Below are positions 1-14,264 of a DNA stretch of 64,000 bases, one piece after another. The notes beneath the pieces are model-generated. The model saw only the letters and a list, made by a program, of their open reading frames with translations. It was not told where the DNA came from and made no database searches. Both the position numbers and the translations under genes were made by a program. The first letter of the stretch is position 1. Every line of letters begins with the position of its first letter. Source of the stretch: Portunus trituberculatus (Eukaryota; Arthropoda; Malacostraca; Decapoda; Portunidae); NCBI RefSeq assembly GCF_017591435.1, contig NC_059301.1, positions 33,508,986 to 33,572,985 of the forward strand, in the 5' to 3' direction.

Positions 1-3077
<3,077 letters not shown>

Positions 3078-3427
3078 CAGTAATACTCCGCTTAACGAAC
3101 GTTCGTTTACCGAATTTCCGGTTTAACATATTATATAAATTTAGACCAAATATCCGCATAACGTACAACCACATCCGTTTTAGCAAACTTTCTGGGTTTG
3201 AATATGCCGGGTGAGGAATCGAACACGGCAGCTTCGCTGTGATTGGCTAGCTCTCCGCCTCTGTCTCTAGCACTCCTGTAGCTGGATCCAAGATTCTTTA
3301 ACAACGTCAGAGCAACCTCTTGCAGCGAAATGGCATCCATGAACGCTTGGAGGGACGGGTTGCTTTCAGGTTACTCTGAGGTTCCTGGGAACACCACCTC
3401 TGGAGGTGGTGTTACTGTCTTATATAT

Positions 3428-4122
3428 GCATTTATGTTCACAAAACAAAATTTCTATTAGATTTTTATAAACCTTGCTCCAAGAAAGGATTGTTTTGTAA
3501 TGCATAAAGTAAAATCTTACATGGAATACCAAAAAATAAAGCAGAGATGAGATGAGCCACAGACGAAGCGGGAGACTCTCGGCCACTCAGCCACTTCTTC
3601 TTCTTGTGACCCTTTTGCTTACGTGTTACTTTCATCATGATGTTTATGTTTTCACTCCTCTATTGCCTGCTATAATGGATATCATATCTTAGTATTCATA
3701 TACGCTCATGCCACGAGGATAACCTTGACTCCGTGGCACTGAGTGATAGTGAATTACAAATGAAATACCACGGTATATCATTAATAACTCACTGTCACTC
3801 AGTGCCACGGAGTCGAGGTTATCCTCGTGGCATGAGCGTATATGAATACTAAGATATTATATCCATTATAGCAGGCAATAGAGGAGTGGAAACAAATATC
3901 ATGGGGAAAGACAACACGCAGGCTAAAAGGGGGTCACAAGAAGAAGAAGAAGAAGCAGTTGAGTTGCCGTGAGTCTCCCGTTTCGTCTGTGGCTGATCTC
4001 ATCTCTGGTTTATTTTTTGGTATTCCATGTAAGATTTCACTATATGCATTACAAAACAATCCTTTCTTGGGGGCAAGATTTGTAAAAAGCCAATAGAAAT
4101 GTTATTTTGTGAACATAAATGC
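3428..4122. repeat. Foldback inverted repeat with about 330-bp arms
   Basis: The left arm (3428-3756) is the reverse complement of the right arm (3787-4122) with scattered mismatches and a few small length changes. The spacer is only about 30 bp and holds TACCACGGTA, itself palindromic. Matching landmarks include CACGAGGATAACCT near the centre and TTTGTGAACATAAATGC at the outer edge. A transcript would fold into a long hairpin. It could be a foldback transposon or an inverted duplication. No target duplication was recognised. Confidence 0.9.
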
Positions 4123-4229
4123 GAGAATGTGAGAGAATTTGTACGTAGCTCCTCTAACTTCCAATGACTCATATGACATCATAAAAGTAGTGGTAAACCG
4201 GTGGCCCAATATGCTGCCAGACATATATG

Positions 4230-4296
4230 TAATTTTATTTTATTTATTTATTTATTTATTTTTTTTTTATTATTTTTTTTTTTTTTTTTTTTTTTA
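4230..4296. repeat. T-rich low-complexity run (TTTA and poly-T)
   Basis: TTTA repeats followed by long T runs inside the TIR element. Confidence 0.9.
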
Positions 4297-4870
4297 TCCA
4301 TGTGGTATGTTGGGGACCAGCCCAGAACGCATCCCCCCTATTTCCTTTATTTCCTATGGGAAAATTACGTCCGCTTAATGAATTTTCGCTCTACGAACAG
4401 CTTTGACACCCCCTATCCTGTTCGTTAACCCGAAAACTGCTGTACGCCTTCTGGGTGGCTTGGTGGCAAACTGCTGTATGCCTTCTGGAAGCGCTCTTTT
4501 TAAACAGGCACCATAAAGTTCCCATGATTCGTATTATTTTTTTGTGTTCTAATAACCTTTCTTTTAGTAATTGATATCCTAATAAGAATTTGGTTATTTA
4601 TATCATATTTATAAAGGAAAACAATGAAACCACTATGTTTTTATTTTATTTAGTCAACATTGCATTCCTCTCATAGATATTAGAGTTTGAATCTCATGTA
4701 TGGTAAGAGGAACCTATAATTTAGTAGTATAGAAGTTGTTTTTGTATAATAGAAAAGAGATAAAGCGAATAAGATTATGGAAACAAGACCACCTTCACTA
4801 GATGTTTGTAACACTGTCAGACGTGTCGGCCCGGCCCGCACCGCGCGTCGTGAGTCATGACTCATCGTCG

Positions 4871-5111
<241 letters not shown>

Positions 5112-5233
5112 GATATATAGTATGATATGTATGTTATTGTGGCTTACACGGAACTAATATTTCGTTACTTTATTTATTGTAAACCAAGCAAAAGAGTATT
5201 TTTGTTTCACTTATTTATTTTGAACTAAGTGTG

Positions 5234-5560
5234 TGAGAGAGAGAGAGAGAGAGAGAGAAAAAAAAATTGTAAAACAATAGGAGGCTAGAGCAATATTTCG
5301 CATTACCATTACCAGTGCATATGCATTTTTATTTGACCAATTTATCCATTCCATATGTATGTTATTTACTCCATATACTTTGATGCCATTTACTTTATTT
5401 GCGATTAAAAATATTAGTGTCAGAATAATAGAAAGAATATTACTTATACGGAAATTGCCATTATAGAAATAAAGTACTTTTGTTTTATCATTTATTTCTC
5501 TTGAAGCAAGCAAGAGAGAGAGAGAGAGAGAGAGACACAGACAGACAGACAGACAGACAA
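5234..5560. repeat. Two (GA)n tracts with a (CAGA)n tail
   Basis: GA units at about 5234-5259 and again at 5513-5535, the second followed by ACAG tetranucleotides to 5560. The bases before the two GA tracts are alike (TTTATTT then GAA, then A/C AAG), so the segment may be a diverged internal duplication. Confidence 0.85.
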
Positions 5561-5893
5561 CATTCGAGCGTTGACAACACTGTCCCGTCGACGAACAGTG
5601 GCAACAAGCGGTCTGTGTGTATCCCCCTGCCGCCTCCCCCTTCCTCCCCCCCTCCCATCCCGCTCTCCACAATGCCTCCAAATACTGCCAGAAATCCATT
5701 TTTGTGGCGAAAAATACTTAGAAATATGGTAGCTACAGTAAGTTTTGAGTTACAGAATTGTGAAATGAAGTATCTGTGACACATCTTTATAAAGTATATA
5801 TCTTTCATTGAAAGTCAATCGTTCGCTGATTTAGCCTCACCAGGAGACACCCTCTGAATGTGAATGCCGCAGTTTACGGGTTAAGCGGAGTAT

Positions 5894-5896
<3 letters not shown>

Positions 5897-5979
<83 letters not shown>
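5897..5979. repeat. (TA)n microsatellite
   Basis: TA array lying exactly between the right TIR of one Tigger-like element and the left TIR of the next. Confidence 0.97.
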
Positions 5980-7103
5980 CAGTAGAATCTCGAATCTCGA
6001 TCAATCTCATCTCGATATTTCACATCCCGATTGCACCATCAAAAACCCACGATTCACATATCTCGATCAAATTACACAAATCTCGATCGCTATTATTAAT
6101 TTTGTTGTTGTTAAGGGCTGCGACGATCTATTACAATCCTATGAGTCCTGGAGAGATGCCTGCGGTGTTCTCACAAGCGTTGCAGTTGGTTAGTCTTGTT
6201 GAGGAAGGCACAGGTGAGGCGAAGCACTGCTGATTGCCGTGACGAGTCGATGCCTGTCGCCCCAAGCAGGGTGGGCAAGTCAAATGTGGTTACTCCCAGG
6301 GCACGGAGTTGTTCTTGCAGCACCACATGATGTGAGTGGAAGCGTGAACATTCCAGCATGAAGTGGTTCATAGTTTCAGAGATGCTGATGCACCAAGGGC
6401 AGTACGGGTCTGGGGCAAGGCTCATGCGGTGGAGGTGAGTGATGAATTGTGTGTGGCCGAGGCGGAGATGCGTGAGGGCGACGTCTAGCTTGCGGGATGT
6501 TTTTCTAACCCATGGTTGCGGGGAAGAATCACTGCAGTACTGGCCCATTGAGGTGGTTTGTAAGATAGGGGTGAGGGATTCATTCCATATGGACTGACAG
6601 GTGTGGGCGATGAGGCGTTTGGAGGTGGAGAGTGGCAGGACGAGTGGGGTAATGTTATGGTACGTCAGGGCCATCTGGGCAGCAGCATCGACAACCTCGT
6701 TGCTTCGTATGCCTGAGTGGGATGGCACCCACTGGAATGTTATGTCCCACATTTTTCATTTTATTGTATCTAAACAAACATGGCACATGGCGATGTGATT
6801 GTTTTGATTGCTCTCCCACCTAGTGGCAACTTGTGGAGTGTAGTGTGTACCAGTTACCCGCGGCCTCCCCCAGACATTCAAACCTCGGGTATTAAAAAGT
6901 AAGAAGGATGAAGTGAAGAAATCAGTAAACATTGGCAAAAAAAATATTCACAGATTCAAGGTTAACGTAATTAATATAGATTAGTTGCCAAAGCTTTGGT
7001 CCCAATTACATTTTTCTCTATAAGAAGTTAACTTCACATCTCGATATTTCGAATCTCGATTAGTATTTTTGGTCCCAATGATCGAGATTCGAGATTCTAA
7101 TAT
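5980..7103. mobile_element. Tigger/pogo-like TIR element, CAGTAGAATCTCG family
   Basis: The left end reads CAGTAGAATCTCGAATCTCG at 5980. The right end at about 7079-7100 reads GATCGAGATTCGAGATTCTA, its inverse. The flanks are TA arrays. Subterminal repeats of the ATCTCGAT type occur near both ends. The interior carries a minus-strand LINE RNase H fragment but no transposase, so the copy is non-autonomous. Confidence 0.75.
6171..6752 (-). pseudogene. I-group LINE ORF2 C-terminus (RNase H end plus zinc-binding tail)
   Basis: Open for about 190 codons on the minus strand. It begins in the last part of an RNase H domain (WVPSHSGIRSNEVVDAAA) and continues into a tail with LGHTQFITHLHRM, a CPWC pair and a downstream histidine/cysteine pair (NHFMLEC), the usual end of I/R1-group ORF2 proteins. 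The reverse transcriptase is absent. It lies wholly inside a TIR element, and similar fragments occur at 7185-7540 and 42150-42390. Confidence 0.75.
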
Positions 7104-7159
<56 letters not shown>

Positions 7160-7177
7160 TTATATATTTATATATTC
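7104..7177. repeat. (TA)n with TTTATATA variants
   Basis: TA array interrupted near its right end by TTTATATA units. Confidence 0.95.
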
Positions 7178-7184
7178 GTGGCCT

Positions 7185-7536
7185 CTTTTGAATCCTTATG
7201 AGCCCTGGGGTAGTCCTGTGTGGGTATCACAGGCGTGGTAGCTGGCCGGTCTTCCTCTAGAAGGCACAAGTAAGGCGAAGGACAGCAGGTTGCCAGGAAG
7301 GGTGGACACCTGAGGCCGCCAGGAGGAAGGGCAGGTTGAGTGTTGTGATGGCCAGGGCGGAGAGCCGGGAGCGTAATGCAGTATGTTGAGAGAGGAGGCG
7401 TGGGCAATAAAGCAGGAAGTGTTCAGTGGCTTCAGGGGTAGTCCTACACCAAGGGCAGAAGTGGTCACGAGACAGTAGACGTATGCGATGCAATTAAGGA
7501 GTATGGTGTGGCCCAGGCGGAGGTGGGTAGAAAACG

Positions 7537-7540
<4 letters not shown>
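7185..7540 (-). pseudogene. I-group LINE C-terminal tail fragment
   Basis: The minus strand shows THLRLGHT, then after a frameshift MHRIRLLSRDHFCPWC, an EHFLLYCPR segment and LLAASGVHPS. This is the same order of motifs as in 6171-6752. The fragment is bounded by TA arrays on both sides and has no reverse transcriptase. Confidence 0.65.

Positions 7541-7594
<54 letters not shown>
7540..7594. repeat. (TA)n microsatellite
   Basis: Pure TA array. Confidence 0.97.
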
Positions 7595-7597
<3 letters not shown>

Positions 7598-7784
7598 CAT
7601 GTTTCATTTGCCTTATAAGTTCATAACCACGAGAGAATGCAGGAAAAAATAAGGGGTGGGGGAAGAAGCATGGTAGAAATTTTAAGTTACTCCTAACAAC
7701 GTTTTCTATGAAAGTACTCGCTTCCAACAGATGGCAGCACCGTCGTTGTCCTCCAAATTTTAACCCACACCAAAACTTCCTCTC

Positions 7785-8012
7785 TGTATATTCCTTGGGT
7801 GGAACTGAGGCAGGGTGTTATTGTATTCAAGCTTGAGGCGGGCGGTGTGGCGGGTAACCACGAGTGATGCCTGGCGGCCAACAATAACAAGAAATCTCGT
7901 GCTTTGTGATTTATAAATTTTCAGTTTTTTTAATCTTAAATTGCCTTATAGTGGACTGACGTAACTACGAGTTTGACGTAACTCGAGACCGACATAACCC
8001 GGGACTTTACTG
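7785..8012. mobile_element. Right end of a CAGTAAGGTCTCGG-family TIR element
   Basis: The segment aligns closely with the right end of the complete element at 41949-42898, including the last bases GGGACTTTACTG followed by TA. The left end was not found. The I-group tail fragment to its left occupies the same relative place as in the complete copy, so the whole 7.1-8.0 kb stretch is probably one decayed element expanded by TA arrays. Confidence 0.65.
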
Positions 8013-8189
8013 TATTAAACATATATTAAAACTGCACTTCCTTTAGACAAAAAAAAAAAAAGTAAGTAGTGTGAAAATGATGAAAGAACAATCACAGTGC
8101 ATGAGATCCACGGGAAACACATAGATACTAGCACAGCTGAGGCTGGACTGATGCACCGAGCCACCGACTACAGCGGCAACATCCCCAAG

Positions 8190-8306
8190 CGTGATTCATA
8201 TCTCAAACTTTTGCTCATATCTCAAAATAAAAAAATTATCATATCATAGTTCATATCTAAAAAAAAAACTTGTATCACAAGCAACTTGTGTCTCATGGTA
8301 CCACTG
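8190..8306. mobile_element. Probable Tigger-type MITE end beside an exon
   Basis: Repeated CATATCTCAAA units and a last segment CTCATGGTACCACTG followed by TA resemble the end of a Tigger-type TIR (CAGTGGTACC when read inward). A matching left end was not identified. The last base is only 15 bases before the start of the Bcl-2 exon, so the branch point and most of the polypyrimidine region of that intron must lie in or beside the element. Confidence 0.5.
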
Positions 8307-8321
8307 TACTCTATTTAACAG

Positions 8322-8489
8322 GATGGCATCACTCGGGAACGCATTGTGGCTCTGTTCACATTTGTGGGAGATGTGGCAGTGCACCAGGTTAGGATAAAGG
8401 GAGAGGAGCTGATTCACCGATTGATAAGATGGTCCCTCAAGTACCTGGTGGAGCATGTGTGTCGGTGGGTGCAGGAAGCAGGTGGCTGG
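8322..8489 (+). CDS. Bcl-2 family protein (Bax/Bak-like), BH1-BH2 exon
   Basis: Bcl-2 effectors such as Bax and Bak permeabilise the outer mitochondrial membrane in apoptosis. The exon follows TTTAACAG, is open for exactly 56 codons and ends at TGG before GTCAGT, in phase 0 at the 3' side. It holds a BH1-like segment (RIVALFTFVGDVAVHQVR), the helix RWSLKYLVEHVCRW and the BH2 signature WVQEAGGW. The usual BH1 core NWGR is replaced by TRER. The next exon joins in frame to give GGWVAVL, as in Bak. Exons for BH3 and the N-terminus were not found upstream and may lie outside the window. An antiapoptotic Bcl-2 member or a gene relic remain possible. Confidence 0.85.
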
Positions 8490-8772
8490 GTCAGTATCCT
8501 GTAAACTATATTATTCATTAAGTAACCTTTGTTACCATAAGCCTATTTTTCATATTGCACTATACATACCTCAGACCTCAAAAGTATTATTCCATTCATC
8601 TAAGTTTCATTGATACCAGTGTTGTGACTTCAAGTTGACAAACTTTGCTTATTTTTGTGCTTAATGGTTGTTGGATCCAAGGATTGTACCTTGGGTTTGG
8701 ATGCACAGAAGTTTCCCCTAACAACTCTTAAGGACACCTTTCCCTGTAACAGATAGCTGAGCACTCCACCCT

Positions 8773-8775
<3 letters not shown>

Positions 8776-8839
<64 letters not shown>
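8776..8839. repeat. (ATT)n microsatellite
   Basis: About 21 ATT units. The Tigger element at 8842 begins at its right edge, and ATT units resume after the element at 9742. Confidence 0.97.
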
Positions 8840-8841
8840 TA

Positions 8842-9741
8842 CAGTAAAAGCCCTCTTATCCGGCATCAACGGGACCGCCGACATGCCGGATACCAGAAGT
8901 TGCCGGATACTTGAATAGAAGTGAAATTATGTCGACAATCACCACCCTACACTCACGCATCTTACCATAACAAAGATCAGCTGATCACCGTGCTGCGCTT
9001 CACCACCCGCGCTGCCACCTCACACTCACCAACACACAATACTAACATTCTCTTTAATAATACTTTCCTCTTATAAATAAGTTGATGGGTTACAAAAATA
9101 AAGTATACGTGACGAACCAAGAACCTGTGGAGCCAGCCATCAGAGAACTGGCATGCCCCTTCCTCGCCCATCTTCTTTGCTAAATCACATCCTTTCTCTT
9201 GTAACATTGGGCGCCTGTAATTGTGATCTTTTCAAGCTGAACCACTCGTATAACACTGTCCATCATTTCACCACGATGATACTGCAGTGTGTGACGATTT
9301 TCCGCTGCCTTTGGGGTGTCGGTGGCTTTCATATAATCGCGCAACTTTTTCGTTTGGGATTTAATCTCATAAATAGTTGATGAACCCACACCATATTCCG
9401 CCATTAGTTTCTGTCTGCTTTCACCTCTCTCTAATCGTTGACAAATGTCTACCTTCTGCTTAAGTGTAAGCACAACATGCTTCTTCTTTTCTACAACTTT
9501 AGGCATGATGAAGGCATAAGGCGATAAACAGTGCACACGTGGGACTGAGTCACTGAGTAAACACAGTGCAGTGGGTCGCGGGTGGCGCGAAGCAGTGCGC
9601 TCTGGTGGCGAGGGGACAAAGTATGCCTTGCGCGGGAATTTTAATAGATTTTATGAGTACACATATTGATTTTTTATTGATTGTAAGGCTCGGGGAAAAA
9701 TGTGCCGGATACTCGAATGCCAGATAAGAGGAATTTTACTG
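8842..9741 (-). mobile_element. Tigger/pogo transposon, internally deleted, in the Bcl-2 intron
   Basis: The left end is CAGTAAAAGCCCTCTTATCC and the right end is the inverse, ATAAGAGGAATTTTACTG. Both are flanked by TA, the expected 2-bp target duplication. Internal subterminal motifs TGCCGGATACT occur at both ends. At about 900 bp it has kept only the start of the transposase gene. Confidence 0.88.
9100..9506 (-). pseudogene. Tigger transposase N-terminus (CENP-B-type DNA-binding domain)
   Basis: Starting at methionine 9506, the protein reads MPKVVEKKKHVVLTLKQKVD, then a helix-turn-helix with YGVGSSTIYEIKSQ, as in TIGD/CENP-B N-termini. A frame change near 9190 leads to the second DNA-binding repeat with CQFSDGWLHRFLVRH. 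The family normally continues into a DDE integrase-like catalytic domain, which is missing. An inactive fragment. Confidence 0.85.
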
Positions 9742-9919
9742 TATTATTATTATTTTATTTCTTTATTTTTATTTTATTTATTTATTTTTTTTTTTCCACT
9801 TCATGAACTGTGACTAATTTTACTTGGGTGCCTTACTATTAGAAAATGTTTGCTGCATTGAAAACATTAAAAAAGATTGTACCATTTTAGTTGTCCATGA
9901 ATTTCATTGTTTCTGACAG

Positions 9920-10036
9920 GTTGCAGTGCTGACTTGTGGAGCCAACTTCCTTTACCGATGTGCTGTATTCGTCTTCTGCGTGTGTGGTTCCGTTGCTGCT
10001 GGCCTCTTTATATACAAAACCTTAAAAAATGGGTGA
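9920..10036 (+). CDS. Bcl-2 family protein (Bax/Bak-like), last coding exon with membrane anchor
   Basis: After TTTCTGACAG the reading frame runs 38 codons to TGA at 10034-10036. It begins VAVLTCGANFLYR, continuing the BH2 helix from the previous exon, and then has a hydrophobic stretch of about 19 residues (CAVFVFCVCGSVAAGLFIY) followed by a short basic tail KTLKNG. This is the standard C-terminal tail anchor of Bcl-2 effectors for the mitochondrial outer membrane. The phase-0 junction with 8322-8489 is exact. The anchor is unusually rich in cysteine. Confidence 0.85.
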   Translation, partial: VAVLTCGANFLYRCAVFVFCVCGSVAAGLFIYKTLKNG

Positions 10037-11747
10037 CGCTGGCCCTTGCCCACTTTCCTTCACCCCTTGATGTGTGTTCTCTGGTCCTCATCTGCTGTTG
10101 CTCAGCTCTGTCTCACCTCTCAGTTGCTTGTGAATATTTAATGTGTATGAATGTGGCCAGTGAAGGTATTTGTATATGAAAGTGTGTGATGGATGTTATT
10201 GTTCTTCACATCTACTCGCATTCAGTAGATGTTCCTTACTATTTTGCCAGAATCAGTGTTTATCTCCCACATTGTCTTAAAAGGTCACCCATTGTCTTTC
10301 ATATTATTGTTAATTTTACTGTTGAAATTTGGCATGAGGCTGTTGTCATTGCTAAGCTAAATTCTATTTTGTCAAGTTGAAGTTGAGAGATCTTTAAACT
10401 ACACCCTGAGCTAACTAAAAAGAAAGATGCTTTACTGAATAATCATGAAGTTAGAGCAGTCATTGGTATTGTATTCAAGTGCCTAAAAACAAACCATGAT
10501 TTCACACAAGGGTAGAACCATTAATGATATTTGTATGGTCATCAACAAATCTGCAGAAAAGGTGTGAAACTTGACTATTTTATATTGCATATGTAATATT
10601 TGGATAAATAAGAGATGTGGGATTCAAGCTAGATATCAGTATCAGGATATTAGAGTATGTGAATGAATGTGCAATGCATCAATGATGGAGAGATGTTGAG
10701 AACAGTTGAAATGGTTGCTGAATCTTAAATGTATAATGGATTTTTTTATTTATTTATTTATATTTTTTTTCCAAGATGTGATTTGTGCCGGAGGTTGTAA
10801 AAATGTCACTGTAGTGGAAAGAATATGAAGTGGACAGATGAAATTTGCGGAATTATTGCCTTCCTTGAAACTGAAGCGTTTTGAATCTGAGAGGAACTTT
10901 CTGTATGTTGGTTGAGCGAGAAATGTAATGTTATAAGGTAGTAAAAACTAGGATTTGAAAGAGAATGCTTATAGAATAAAGAAGATAGAGATACACACTG
11001 ACTTAGATGTACAATGCTTTACAGAAAAATAGAATCAAGATTATAAATGTTCAGCTGAGGGAGAGGATGGAAGTTGAATGCATTTGTGTGGTAATGAGAA
11101 TGGGTAGACTGAGGTGTTTTAGCTAGTTGAAAGGATTCTGGAGTCATTGGATGAAAAAAAATTTAGATCTGAATATATTTAATAGAATTTTCAATGATCA
11201 AAGGAAATTTCTAATCAAGTGCTCCTAAAGAATCTTGAGAGATCTTGGCAACACTAACAGTTGAAATGGTCTGTGTAATGCATTACATACACACACTGTA
11301 GGTATATTCGTATGTATGCCTGCTAATTCAGCTACTATGTAAACACTGATCTTGGTGCAGGCAGTGTTGTGGCATACACACTTCATTAACTTTTCCAACA
11401 GCTTGAACAACTCTTCAAATGACATGGACAATGTAAGAGCTATCAGGGGTATTTTAGTTAGTGTGTAAACTGAGTGGCATAAAATGACTCAATCAAAGGT
11501 AAAGAATGCCTACCATTGCACTCAGGATAAAACATTACAAAAAAGTTATGAAATTGTCCAACTCATCTAATATCCAGCATATTTGAGTCTGACTAAGTGG
11601 GGTTTACCAGATGTTTGAAGTGACAACACTGGATAGCAATCTGGCATTAAATGTTAAAAGTCTACGTGGTACGTATTATGGAGGCTTAGTTCAGATACTT
11701 AATGAAAAAAAAAATTATACAATGTAATTTCAGGATTATTTGACATA
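10037..11747 (+). other. 3' untranslated and flanking region of the Bcl-2-like gene
   Basis: No convincing gene. A possible poly(A) signal AATAAA is at 10975-10980. Between about 10840 and 11150 the plus strand carries phrases like RERMEVE and MGRLRCF that faintly resemble a decayed LINE ORF2 tail, but it is too degraded to name. The region ends at the left terminus of DIRS element A. Confidence 0.5.
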
Positions 11748-11786
11748 GGATTTTTTATTGTAAAATCCATTTTTATATACATACTT

Positions 11787-11964
11787 ACCCATAATTATTG
11801 ATTATTGCTTAAACCCCATTCCCTCAGCAAACTTACATCATGTCTAACAGCTCGAGGAAAGAAACTAAAGAAATACTTGAGGTGCCCTTTCTCATTTTCT
11901 TTGAGAAGACACCCCACCCATTTTCTATTTCCAGGTATCAGCCATCAGGCCAATTCCCTCATTC
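11787..11964 (+). repeat. Left inverted terminal repeat of DIRS A
   Basis: The reverse complement of this segment matches 25381-25560 at roughly nine bases in ten. Confidence 0.9.
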
Positions 11965-12021
11965 ATCTCTATCCTAAAAGGTCATAGAGGGGAGGGAGGA
12001 AGGGAAACTCAATTATAATTA

Positions 12022-12110
12022 GTAATTATGTAGATAAAAATGGATTTTACATGAAAAAATCCTATTTGTTATTACACATACTAATACCCATAATTATTGA
12101 TTATTTCTTA
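12022..12110. repeat. Internal complementary region (ICR) of DIRS A
   Basis: The first half (12022-12062) is the reverse complement of the extreme left terminus (11748-11787). The second half (12063-12110) is the reverse complement of the extreme right terminus (near 25540-25581). This junction is the hallmark used by DIRS elements to restore their ends. Confidence 0.85.
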
Positions 12111-12377
12111 AGAACTGAAGCCCAAGTATAGGAGGAAGGATGACCTCACCCCTAAGAATAACTTTCACTCCCCAAGACACACACCCTTACACACCCAAAA
12201 CTTACAAAGCGAAGGTCATATCCTGAGGTGGGTGCAGCACTTGTATCCCATGACAGAGGACAAAACCATAGGAGTGAGAGGAGCATAACAACTCCCGCTC
12301 TAAGAAAAGTCCAAGGACCTCAAACCCGACAGGACAATACATAGAAGCATATATATATAAAGAACCCAAAAGAAAAA

Positions 12378-13725
12378 TTAATGAATTACACTGAGAGCCG
12401 ACACACCAGGGCCCAGAGAAAAGGTATCTAAATACCAATGAGTAATATCCCTGAGATCAAAAGAAGCAGAAGTGGATATACTCTTCCAGGTTCCCACCCA
12501 AAGAATGGCAGGAATACTCCGAATCTTCTTGAACAAGGCACTCGTCGCCACTGCTCCAACTTCATGTGCCTTCACCTGAACCAAGTGTATGTCCTCCTCA
12601 GAGACATCGACATGTGCACGCTGGATAACCTTACATATCCAGTGGGAAATAGTATGAGGGTGCATTACACACCAAGGCTCTGTAACCATCACAAAAAGGC
12701 GGGAGCGTCTAGGACGACAGTCCCTGGTCCTACGAAGGTAGTCCCTGACGGCTCTGACTGGGCACAAAAGCCTTGTCTCCTTCCTAATTGCCAACGTACT
12801 CCATAAGAGTAGGAATGGTGAAGTCGGACTGCGATACATCACCTGGGAGTTGAGTCTTCGCTAGAAAATCTGGGGCTAGAGAAAAGTCATAGAAGCCCAA
12901 CCCTTTGAGTGACGAAATCTGCTCACAGCCCGTGCAGCTCACTAACCTGGCAAGCAGATGCTAAATCCAACAGAAAGAAGGACTTTAGTGCAACATCCCT
13001 CAATGAAGCCAAATGCAGAGGCTCATAAGGGGACTTCATTAATGAACGAAACCTAAGGATAAATCCCACGCAGGGATGCTTGAACAAGGAGGAGCCATCT
13101 TGGCAAACCCCTGAAACAGAGCTGACAGATCCCTATCCTGTGAGATATCCAAGCCAACCTGCTGGAAAATGGGGTCAAAGCAGAACGATAGCCCCTAATG
13201 GACGGCAAGGACAAATTCTTAGTGTCCCAAAGAAAAAGAAAAAAGTCTGCTAAGTCCATCACAGAGGCCGAGAGAGAATGACAACCCTTCAACTCACACC
13301 AACCACAGAAGACAGACCACTTTGCCTGATAGACTCTGGCAGAGGACTGTTTGACTGGACTGGCCATAAATCTAGCAGCCTTCCACCAAAAGTATCTCTT
13401 TCAGAAGAGATGCTGGAGAGTCTCCACACATGAAGGTGAAGTGCCCCTGGAGATTTGTGAAAGAGGTAACGATGAGGCTGGTGGAGCAGAGAGGCCCATT
13501 GTGGCAACACACAAGGATGGTCCACAAGCAGACTCAGAATCAGAGGAAACCAGTCTGCCTGATGCTGCCGTGGGGCAATCAGAGTCACACGAACACAAGC
13601 GGACTCTCTGAGAGAGAAGGGAGGAAAGGCGTACAGATCCAAGCCCTCCCATGGAAAGGCAAACGTGTCCTCTTTCCAAGCTCCTGGGTCGAGCAGTGGA
13701 GACACATACAGAGGTAACTGGTGAT
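12378..13725 (-). pseudogene. DIRS A tyrosine recombinase and end of the RNase H ORF
   Basis: From 13725 leftwards the first part continues the RT-RNase H protein (YVSPLLDPGAWKED, DLYAFPPFSL). An overlapping frame then begins the recombinase core-binding region (SSARVYQAKWSVFCGWC) and the catalytic domain with LLCPVRAVRDYLRR. Where element B has AHDIRG, this copy has AHEVGA, so the second catalytic arginine is lost. Several stops break the frame. Inactive relic. Confidence 0.8.
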
Positions 13726-13729
13726 TTAA
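13726..13729. repeat. TTAA target-site duplication, left copy
   Basis: TTAA directly before CCCGTTATGGTCT. The partner copy is at 21408-21411. Removing the insert and one TTAA restores the reading frame of the DIRS A polyprotein across the site. Confidence 0.92.
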
Positions 13730-13811
13730 CCCGTTATGGTCTGCATTAAGTTCCTACTTACAAAAAAGAAAAAAAACACCATTTTTAGACATAAAATGTA
13801 TTTTTTCACTT

Positions 13812-13961
13812 ACCTGCTTCTTATATATTAGCATTTACAATGCTCCCTATTACCCAGCCGTCTATTCCACATTCAAAACTTTTGTCGTATTCCACCCTGG
13901 TAACCCCTGGCAACTTACGGCAACACCGTCTCCCTCAGCCAGCCACGTCATTCTTTCTTGA
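13812..13961 (+). repeat. Left inverted terminal repeat of DIRS B
   Basis: Reverse complement of 19633-19782 with only a few mismatches. Confidence 0.95.
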
Positions 13962-13997
13962 AGCATTGGCAAGTAGTGGAGAGGATGGGTGGGTATG

Positions 13998-14086
13998 TAT
14001 ATAAGAAGCAGGTAAGTGAAAAAATAAATTTTATGTCTAAAAATGGTATTTGTTTCACATATAACCTGCTTCTTATATATTAGCAG
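13998..14086. repeat. Internal complementary region (ICR) of DIRS B
   Basis: The left half is the reverse complement of 13775-13827. The right half is the reverse complement of the right terminus near 19755-19798. Together they form the junction typical of DIRS elements. Confidence 0.88.
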
Positions 14087-14264
14087 GTTTCCACATTATA
14101 GGAGGGGGGTCATGCCATAGGGTGGAATACGCCGATGGGTGAAAGGGTCCACAAAAAGACACTGGTCTCACCTATGAGGGTTGGAGACTGGTGAGTGAGA
14201 AGGAGACCATGACCAGGCAGTGGTAGGGACTTCTGGTCTCCTTTCTAAGTCTTGGAAGAGTCCA

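Larger units (their letters stand above)
8490..9919 (+). other. Intron of the Bcl-2-like gene
   Basis: Donor GTCAGT at 8490 and acceptor TTTCTGACAG ending at 9919, phase 0 on both sides. It contains an (ATT)n array and a complete Tigger-like element (8842-9741), which make up most of its length. Confidence 0.8.
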
